Origin: an uncultured Bacteroidales bacterium
GTDB taxonomy: Bacteria; Bacteroidota; Bacteroidia; Bacteroidales; UBA932
NCBI GenBank assembly: GCA_946406275.1
Contig: CAMJJZ010000034.1
Location: 1 to 11,582, forward strand
Direction: 5' to 3'
DNA: 11,582 nt
Below the pieces are notes generated by a model. That model did not search any database. It saw only the letters and a list, made by a program, of their open reading frames with translations, and was not told where the DNA came from. A program made the position numbers and the translations under genes. Below are positions 5,683 through 11,582 of the stretch, in pieces; positions within the stretch are counted from its first letter, which is position 1; every line of letters starts with the position of its first letter.

Positions 5683-7017
5683 ATGTCAAGAGTAGTTGTA
5701 TTGGGAGGCGCAGAAAGTGGAGTAGGCGCCGCAGTATTGGCAAAAGTGAAAGGTTACGATGTGTTCCTTAGCGACAAGGGGCAGATCAAGGATGAGTATG
5801 CAGAGCAGCTGCGCAAATGGGAGATCCCGTTCGAGCAGGGTCAGCATTCGGAAAATCTTATCCTGAATGCGGACGAAGTGGTGAAGAGCCCAGGCATCCC
5901 CGGGACCGTTCCCATGGTGCAGAAGATCCGTGAAAAGGGCATCAAGGTTGTGTCTGAGATAGAATTCGCAAGCCGTTTTGACTCTGCGAAGAAGATCTGC
6001 ATCACCGGATCCAACGGTAAGACCACCACCACTTCCCTCATATATTATCTGATGCAGAACGCCGGCCTCAACGTGGGCCTTGGCGGCAACATAGGCAAAT
6101 CCTATGCATACCAGGTGGCAACCGAGCACTTCGACTACTATGTCCTTGAGATCTCCAGCTTCCAGCTTGACGATATATACGATTTCCGTCCGGACATCGC
6201 CATCATAACCAACATCACCCCGGACCACCTGGACCGCTACGACCACAACATGGAGAACTACGTTGCGGCCAAGTTCAACATTACCAGGAACCTCCGTCCG
6301 GACGACTGCTTCATATTCGACTCCGACGACTCCATTACCGTTGGACACTTGTCCAAGATTGTGCTTCGATGCAAAATGCTGCCCTTCTCACAGAAGGAGG
6401 AAGTTAAGCAGGGCGCCTTCTTGAAGGATGACAAGATAGTCCTGCGTTATGAGAAGGAAGAGACCGATATCTTCCTCCAGGACCTTGCCCTTGGCGGAAA
6501 GCACAACATCTACAACTCCATGGCGGCAGCCCTGGCAGCAAAGGCCGCGGGCATAGAGAACGACGTTATCCGCCGTTCCCTGGCCACCTTCCAACCCATC
6601 GAGCACCGTCTGGAGCCCGTCCTGAGCATTAAGGACGTACTTTATATCAACGACTCCAAGGCCACCAACATAGACAGCGCCTGGTACGCTCTGGAATGCC
6701 AGAAGCGTCCAGTGGTGTGGATCGTAGGCGGCACTGACAAGGGTAACGACTACTCCATCCTGAACAAGCTTGTGAAGGAGAAGGTAAAAGGCATCGTGTG
6801 CCTTGGCGTAGACAACAGCAAGATCCACGCAGCCTTTGGCGGCATGGTCAGCAACATGGTGGATGCCCTGAGTGCAGAGGAAGCCGTACAGAAGGCCGCC
6901 GCAATGGCCCAGGCCGGCGACGTGGTGCTCCTGAGCCCCTGCTGCGCCAGCTTCGACCTGTTCAAGAACTACGAAGACCGCGGAGAGAAATTCAAAGCAG
7001 CCGTAAGAAAGCTTTAA
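5683..7017 (+). CDS. murD: UDP-MurNAc-L-alanine:D-glutamate ligase MurD
   Basis: MurD adds D-glutamate to UDP-MurNAc-L-Ala in the cytoplasm, using ATP. From ATG 5683 the protein is 444 residues and begins MSRVVVLGGAESGVGAA, the nucleotide-fold start expected for Bacteroidota MurD. The P-loop GSNGKTTTT is at 109-117. NITPDHLDRY, the GKHNIYN motif of the central domain, NDSKATN, and near the end SPCCASFDLFKNYEDRG all follow in family order. An in-frame GTG at 5668 would add five residues (MTREI), but it lies in the right arm of the palindromic repeat and the extension has no counterpart in the family, so ATG 5683 is preferred. No clear Shine-Dalgarno sequence is present. ftsW starts 3 nt after the TAA stop. 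Confidence 0.96.
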   Translation: MSRVVVLGGAESGVGAAVLAKVKGYDVFLSDKGQIKDEYAEQLRKWEIPFEQGQHSENLILNADEVVKSPGIPGTVPMVQKIREKGIKVVSEIEFASRFDSAKKICITGSNGKTTTTSLIYYLMQNAGLNVGLGGNIGKSYAYQVATEHFDYYVLEISSFQLDDIYDFRPDIAIITNITPDHLDRYDHNMENYVAAKFNITRNLRPDDCFIFDSDDSITVGHLSKIVLRCKMLPFSQKEEVKQGAFLKDDKIVLRYEKEETDIFLQDLALGGKHNIYNSMAAALAAKAAGIENDVIRRSLATFQPIEHRLEPVLSIKDVLYINDSKATNIDSAWYALECQKRPVVWIVGGTDKGNDYSILNKLVKEKVKGIVCLGVDNSKIHAAFGGMVSNMVDALSAEEAVQKAAAMAQAGDVVLLSPCCASFDLFKNYEDRGEKFKAAVRKL

Positions 7018-7020
7018 TAT

Positions 7021-8379
7021 ATGGTAGAAGAGAAGAAACAGAGTTTCCTGGGCCAGCTCACGGGCCTTATGGACCGGTTTGCCGGGGACAAGGTGATATT
7101 CCTTATCGCCATGTTCCTCATGCTCATATCCGTGATATCCGTCTTCTCTTCCACTCCCCTCCTGGCCATTGAGCTCAAGAGCGACCGCACGTCTATCATG
7201 GTGGACCAGCTCAAGCTTGTGGGCCTCGGCTTCGTGATTATCCTTGCTCTGTACGGATTCTTCAAAGTGGAATGGTACAGGAAGCTGTCCAGATGGGGTT
7301 TCGCAGTGAGCTTCGTCCTTCTGGCCGTACTGGTCTTCAAGCTCAACTTCGGCTTCGTGAGGGCCGGCGAAATCAACGGCGCACGCCGAATACTAATTCT
7401 GGCCGGAAAACAGATACACATCTACGAATTCGTGAAGATATTCATGATAATGTATCTGGGATGGGCCCTTGACACGTACAAGGAGCACGGATTCACTTTC
7501 CTGCCCAAGCTGGCGTCCAAGTTCGAGCGCCTGGCCTTCCTGGAGAAGGACATCTGGCAGAAGATATTCTACATCTACCTCCCCATACTCCTGGTCACCC
7601 TCATGGTGAGTACCGGATCAAATTCATCGGCCCTGTTCATCGGTGGCATAATGATACTGATGGTACTTATCGGAGGCCTTGAGATCAAGGACGTGGCGCT
7701 GGTGGGGGCCGTGCTGATAGTGGCCTTCGGTTGTATGTTCGGGGCCTACAAGATGGGAATCCTCAAGGATACGCGCCTTGGAACCCTGGTCTCCCGCATC
7801 ACCAATGACGATGACGCCACAATGGACATACTCTTGAGCTCAGAGCCATATACCAAGCAGTGGCAGAAGGCAAAAGATGCCCTGGACCAGCCTGTGGGCG
7901 CGCTTCTGGCCATCAAGGAAGGCGGCTTCTGGGGCAAGGGCATTGGCAACAGCACTCAGAAATATCAGGTTCCCGTTATATTCGGGGACTATATGTTCAG
8001 CTTTATTGTGGAAGAGGCCGGCCTCTGGGGCGCGCTTCTCCTGATACTCCTGTACTATAGCCTGCTGGCCCGCGGAACGCTGGTGGCAAAGCAGTGCGAC
8101 AAGTACTACGACAAGATGATAGTGACAGGCCTCATTATCCTTGTCACGGGCCAGGCCTTCATGCACATGGCGGTGAACGTACACCTGCCGCTTGTGCCCC
8201 AGACCGGCCAGACCCTCCCTCTGGTGAGCCATGGAGCCAACTCCTTCCTGGCATTCAGCATAGTATTCGGCATCCTGCTTTCCATATCCCGCGACGCCCG
8301 TGAGAACATGGATCGCCTGGAGCATGATGCAAAGCCCATTATAGAACACGACGACTGGACTCAAGATACAACGGCATGA
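7021..8379 (+). CDS. ftsW: Septal peptidoglycan glycosyltransferase FtsW (SEDS family), divergent
   Basis: FtsW polymerises lipid II into septal glycan strands in complex with FtsI. The 452-residue protein has many hydrophobic segments, beginning about residues 24-44 and ending about 408-424. A long loop at about 244-320 includes GFWGKGIGNSTQKYQVP. It is followed by FGDYMFSFIVEEAGLWG, whose D323 matches the catalytic aspartate of the SEDS DFIFA-EE motif. The motif TGQTLPLVSHGANS (395-408) corresponds to the usual TG-LPFISYGGSS. Several signatures are altered: GARRI (120-124) instead of GARRW, HIYEF (133-137) instead of QPSEF, and GSNSSA (199-204) where PDLGTA-like residues are common. Between murD and murG in a dcw cluster, FtsW is far more likely than RodA. 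The stop overlaps murG (ATGA, 8376-8379). Confidence 0.93.
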   Translation: MVEEKKQSFLGQLTGLMDRFAGDKVIFLIAMFLMLISVISVFSSTPLLAIELKSDRTSIMVDQLKLVGLGFVIILALYGFFKVEWYRKLSRWGFAVSFVLLAVLVFKLNFGFVRAGEINGARRILILAGKQIHIYEFVKIFMIMYLGWALDTYKEHGFTFLPKLASKFERLAFLEKDIWQKIFYIYLPILLVTLMVSTGSNSSALFIGGIMILMVLIGGLEIKDVALVGAVLIVAFGCMFGAYKMGILKDTRLGTLVSRITNDDDATMDILLSSEPYTKQWQKAKDALDQPVGALLAIKEGGFWGKGIGNSTQKYQVPVIFGDYMFSFIVEEAGLWGALLLILLYYSLLARGTLVAKQCDKYYDKMIVTGLIILVTGQAFMHMAVNVHLPLVPQTGQTLPLVSHGANSFLAFSIVFGILLSISRDARENMDRLEHDAKPIIEHDDWTQDTTA

Positions 8380-9509
8380 CGCAGTACAAACCAATAAGGG
8401 CCATTATCAGCGGCGGAGGCACGGGAGGTCACATCTTCCCGGCAGTCTCCATTGCCCACAAGCTCAAGGAGCTTAACCCGGACACCGAAATCCTCTTCGT
8501 AGGGGCCAAAGGCAAGATGGAAATGGAGAAAGTTCCCGCGGAAGGCTTCCAGATAGTAGGCCTTCCTATAGTGGGAATGCAGAGGCGTCTCACCCTCAAA
8601 AATATCTGGAACGATATCCAGGTCCCCTTCAAAGTGCTCTCAAGCATAGGCAAGGCCAGAAAGATAGTCCGCCAGTTCAAGCCCGATATTGCCGTGGGCG
8701 TGGGCGGATATGCCAGCGCTCCCCTTCTATGGGCCGCCAGCGGCATGAAGGTCCCCTGCCTCATCCAGGAGCAGAACGGTTTTGCCGGCGCCACCAACAA
8801 GATCCTTGCAAAGCGCGTTGGCAGCATCTGCGTAGCCTACGAGGGCATGGAGAAGTTCTTCCCTGCCGATAAGATAGTCCTCTCCGGCAACCCTATCCGT
8901 CCGGCGGTAAGTTCCCCGGCAACTCCCGCAATGAAGGAGGAAGCCATGAAGTTCTATGGCCTGGACGCCGCCAAGAAGCACGTCTTCGTGGTTGGCGGCA
9001 GTCTTGGCAGCGGCACCCTGAACAAAGCCATGAAGCGCTGGATCCAGGAAGGCTGCCCCGGCGGTGAAGACGTGGAAATAATTTGGCAGTGCGGTAAGTA
9101 CTATAAGGCCGATACTGATGCCTTTATGGCCGAACATCCGGAGGTCAAGGGCATAAGCCACTTTGACTTCATTTCCCGCATGGACCTTGCGTTCGCGGCC
9201 GCCGACGTGGTAATATCCCGCAGCGGCGCCAGCACCGTCTCCGAGGTCTGCGCCATGGGCAAAGCCACAGTCTTCGTCCCTTCCCCCAATGTGGCCGAAG
9301 ATCACCAGACCCACAACGCAATGGCCCTTGTCCGCAAGGACGCCGCCATGATAGTGAAGGACTCCGAAGCCCCGGAAAAGCTCATGTCAACCGCCCTGGA
9401 TCTGGTCCATAACCCGGAAAAGATTGCCACGCTTGAAAAGAACGCCCTTGCAATGGCGCTTCGCGACGCCGCGCAGTTAATTTGTGACGAAATTTACAAG
9501 CTCGTATGA
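8376..9509 (+). CDS. murG: UDP-GlcNAc:lipid I N-acetylglucosaminyltransferase MurG
   Basis: MurG is a peripheral membrane GT-B glycosyltransferase that adds GlcNAc to lipid I, giving lipid II on the cytoplasmic face. The 377-residue product has the glycine-rich GGGTGGHIFPA loop (13-23), VGVGGYASAP, IQEQNGFAG, the second-domain loop VVGGSLGSGTLN and the donor-binding ISRSGASTVSE segment. PSPNVAEDHQTHNA near the end corresponds to the family's Q/N-containing nucleotide-sugar site. The length is usual for the family (about 355-375). The start is fixed by the 4-nt overlap with ftsW, and the N-terminus matches the family position of the first glycine loop. The end overlaps murC by ATGA at 9506-9509. 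No unusual feature was seen. Confidence 0.97.
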   Translation: MTQYKPIRAIISGGGTGGHIFPAVSIAHKLKELNPDTEILFVGAKGKMEMEKVPAEGFQIVGLPIVGMQRRLTLKNIWNDIQVPFKVLSSIGKARKIVRQFKPDIAVGVGGYASAPLLWAASGMKVPCLIQEQNGFAGATNKILAKRVGSICVAYEGMEKFFPADKIVLSGNPIRPAVSSPATPAMKEEAMKFYGLDAAKKHVFVVGGSLGSGTLNKAMKRWIQEGCPGGEDVEIIWQCGKYYKADTDAFMAEHPEVKGISHFDFISRMDLAFAAADVVISRSGASTVSEVCAMGKATVFVPSPNVAEDHQTHNAMALVRKDAAMIVKDSEAPEKLMSTALDLVHNPEKIATLEKNALAMALRDAAQLICDEIYKLV

Positions 9510-10855
9510 AGAACGTATATTTCATAGGAATAGGCGGCATAGGCATGAGTGCCCTTGCACGTTACTACAAATTCAAAGGATTTGAAGTGGCGGGCTATGA
9601 CCGCACACCTTCGGACCTAACCGCTCAGCTAGAGAAAGAAGGTATCAGCGTGCATTACGAGGACCGTCCGGACCTGGTTCCTGACGACAAGGACAACACG
9701 CTTGTAGTGTACACTCCTGCCATTCCCGCAGACCTTGGCGAACTCCGTAAAGTGATGGACCAGGGCTACGCCGTTCTCAAACGATCACGTACCCTTGGCG
9801 AGATAACACGCGGCCAGAGGTGCATGGCGGTGGCAGGAACCCACGGCAAAACTACCACCTCAACGCTCACGGCGCACATTTTCACCGAAACCGGCGAGGG
9901 CTGCTCCGCCTTCCTTGGCGGCATCTCCCGCAACTACGGCACCAACCTCCTCATGTCAAAGAACGAGACCGTAGTGGTGGAGGCCGATGAATTCGACCGC
10001 TCCTTCCTCCAGCTCTTCCCGGAGATTGCGGTTATCACTGCCGTGGACGCAGACCATCTGGACATTTACGGTGATTACGAGCACGTGGTGGAGGCCTTCC
10101 GCGCCTTCGCTTCTCAGGTAAGCGGCACCTTTATCGCCAAGATGGGTACCCCCATTCGCCCGGAAGATACCAAAGCAACCCTTCTAACCTATCACTATAT
10201 TAACCCCGGGGCCGATTATTATGCTATCGGCCCCAAACCCGACCAATGCGGATACTTCCACTACGACCTCAAATGGCCCGGCGGTATCCTTAAAGATATA
10301 AAAGTAGGCGCACCCGGATGGGTGAACGCGGAAAACAGCGTGGCGGCCGCGGCCATCGCCCTCACCTACGGGCTTGACCCGGAGGCTGTGAAGGCGGCCA
10401 TAGGCACATTCCAGGGCGTCAAAAGGCGCCTGGAGGTGCATGTGAATACGCCAAAGATATCGTACATAGACGATTATGCCCACCACCCGGCCGAGCTGGA
10501 AAGCGCCATTACCTCCATGCGGGAAATCTTCCCCGGACGCAAGCTCACGGCCATTTTCCAGCCGCACCTGTACACCCGTACACGGGACTTTGCACCGGAG
10601 TTCGCCGCCGCCCTGTCCAAGGTGGACAAACTTATCCTGCTGGATATTTATCCGGCCAGGGAAGAGCCCATCCCGGGAGTGACATCGGAGATGATTTTCA
10701 AGGATGTAACAGCACCGGAAAAAGTACTCATCAAGAAAGAAGAACTCATGGAACTGCTAGCAGAAGAGCCTGTCGACGTACTGGCAACCTTCGGAGCCGG
10801 AAACATCGACAGATATATTGAACCCATAACCAAGCTATTGGAGAGCCGTCTATGA
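9506..10855 (+). CDS. murC: UDP-N-acetylmuramate:L-alanine ligase MurC
   Basis: MurC attaches L-alanine to UDP-MurNAc, the first step of stem-peptide assembly, in the cytoplasm with ATP. The 449-residue protein starts MKNVYFIGIGGIGMSALA, the Rossmann-type glycine motif that marks MurC. The P-loop GTHGKTTTS lies at 111-119, followed by EADEFDRSFL, DADHLDIYGDYEH, DDYAHHPAELE, FQPHLYTRTRDFA, DIYPAREEPIPGVTS and FGAGNID, all in family order. The histidine in GTHGKTT separates it from MurD/E/F, and the DIYPAREEPIPGV segment is typical of MurC rather than Mpl. It shares ATGA overlaps with murG (9506-9509) and ftsQ (10852-10855). ddl, which follows murC in many proteobacteria, is absent here, as is usual for Bacteroidota clusters. 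Confidence 0.97.
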   Translation: MKNVYFIGIGGIGMSALARYYKFKGFEVAGYDRTPSDLTAQLEKEGISVHYEDRPDLVPDDKDNTLVVYTPAIPADLGELRKVMDQGYAVLKRSRTLGEITRGQRCMAVAGTHGKTTTSTLTAHIFTETGEGCSAFLGGISRNYGTNLLMSKNETVVVEADEFDRSFLQLFPEIAVITAVDADHLDIYGDYEHVVEAFRAFASQVSGTFIAKMGTPIRPEDTKATLLTYHYINPGADYYAIGPKPDQCGYFHYDLKWPGGILKDIKVGAPGWVNAENSVAAAAIALTYGLDPEAVKAAIGTFQGVKRRLEVHVNTPKISYIDDYAHHPAELESAITSMREIFPGRKLTAIFQPHLYTRTRDFAPEFAAALSKVDKLILLDIYPAREEPIPGVTSEMIFKDVTAPEKVLIKKEELMELLAEEPVDVLATFGAGNIDRYIEPITKLLESRL

Positions 10856-11582
10856 AACCTATTGTCCGGCGAGGCCTTGGCCTGCTTCTAGTAATTGCGT
10901 GTGCCGCCGTATGGGTGGTGTCTTCCGGCATGTCCCGGAGGGCCCTCCGTGAACGCACATGCAAAGGAAAGGAGACGCTGGATGTGATAGTGAAAGACAG
11001 CCTTGAAAGGAAGTTCGTGGCAAAGGAAGACGTGGAGAAGTGGCTGGACAAGGAATACCGGGCATATGCCGGCCTGCGGCTGGACAGCGTGAATCTTGGC
11101 AAGATAGAGAGCATCGTCCTTGGACACAGCGCCGTGCGAAGCTGCGAGGCCTGGCTCACGGACGACGGAACGCTGCACATAGAGCTCACCCAGAGGCAGC
11201 CGGCAGTACGTTTTGACGAAGGCACAAACGGTTATTACTGCGACTCCGAAGGCTTCATCTTCCCCCTGCAGGCACGCGGAAGCGTAGAAGTGCCGGTTGT
11301 TGACGGGAAGATTCCGCTTCACGTTGCAAGGGGCTTCAAGGGCTCCCCTGCCACCGAAGCCGAAAGGGAGTGGCTTGCAAAGATACTTTCCCTGGCCGCC
11401 TACATGAAAGGCACGCCATGGGAAAACAACATAGAGAAGATCACTGTAGCCGAAGACGGGAACCTTGTAATCAAACCCGTCCAGGGCAAAGAGCAGTTCA
11501 TCTTCGGCCCCCCTGTACGCATAGCGGAGAAGTTCTCCCTCATGGACAAGTACTACACCACCGTAGTCCCCTCCAAGGAAGC
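10852..11582 (+). CDS. ftsQ: Cell division protein FtsQ, 3' end missing
   Basis: FtsQ is a bitopic divisome protein whose periplasmic part binds FtsB/FtsL. The frame is open from ATG 10852 to the window end and gives 243 complete residues. That is near the full length of Bacteroidota FtsQ proteins, so few residues are likely to be missing. The visible features are a short basic N-terminus (MKPIVRRG), one membrane helix (about 8-25), a POTRA-like region in which FVAKEDVEKWL and LGKIESIVLGHSAVRSCEAWL fit the family pattern, and ELTQRQPAVRF (about 103-113), the well-conserved end of that domain. YYCDSEGFIFPL and the later VPVVDG also match FtsQ. Sequence conservation is otherwise low, so position after murC supports the call. 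The start overlaps the murC stop (ATGA). Confidence 0.92.
   Translation, partial: MKPIVRRGLGLLLVIACAAVWVVSSGMSRRALRERTCKGKETLDVIVKDSLERKFVAKEDVEKWLDKEYRAYAGLRLDSVNLGKIESIVLGHSAVRSCEAWLTDDGTLHIELTQRQPAVRFDEGTNGYYCDSEGFIFPLQARGSVEVPVVDGKIPLHVARGFKGSPATEAEREWLAKILSLAAYMKGTPWENNIEKITVAEDGNLVIKPVQGKEQFIFGPPVRIAEKFSLMDKYYTTVVPSKE

Noticed and set aside
5894..5906. CATCCCCGGGACC in murD, resembling the repeat's left arm.
   Set aside because: It encodes the conserved SPGIPG motif of MurD and has no right arm or loop match.

Overview
The window is an uninterrupted stretch of the division and cell wall (dcw) cluster, all on the + strand: rsmH (5' end missing), an ftsL-like gene, ftsI, murE, mraY, murD, ftsW, murG, murC and ftsQ (3' end missing). 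The gene order without murF between murE and mraY, the Bacteroidota-type FtsL-like protein, the roughly 430-residue MraY with a long periplasmic loop, and the near absence of Shine-Dalgarno sequences point to a member of the Bacteroidota, most likely Bacteroidales. GC-rich third codon positions suggest one of the higher-GC gut or rumen lineages. The genus cannot be named from this window.

Layout: rsmH, ftsL-like, ftsI and murE (1-4312) are joined by 4-nt ATGA stop/start overlaps. ftsW, murG, murC and ftsQ (7021-11582) are joined the same way, and murD and ftsW are 3 nt apart. The only two longer junctions are murE/mraY (4313-4351) and mraY/murD (5645-5682). Each is filled by a 30-nt imperfect-palindrome repeat plus a 9-10 nt spacer before the start codon. 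A third copy, identical to the murE/mraY copy, lies in frame inside murE (3050-3079) and encodes ten residues. No promoter or intrinsic terminator is visible; the cluster promoter is presumably upstream of the window, so all genes are probably co-transcribed.

How the genes work together: MurC, MurD and MurE build the UDP-MurNAc-tripeptide in the cytoplasm (MurE carries the meso-diaminopimelate signature). MraY and MurG make lipid I and lipid II. FtsW and FtsI polymerise and cross-link septal peptidoglycan, with FtsL and FtsQ as scaffold and activator. RsmH methylates 16S rRNA. No stretch over 300 bases lacks a gene.

The most interesting features are the palindromic repeat family (REP-like, with compensatory arm changes and a conserved central mismatch), its in-frame copy in murE, the shortened ends at the ftsI/murE junction (no PASTA domain in FtsI, short MurE N-terminus), and an FtsW that departs from several SEDS-family signatures. 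No wholly novel multi-gene system is seen.
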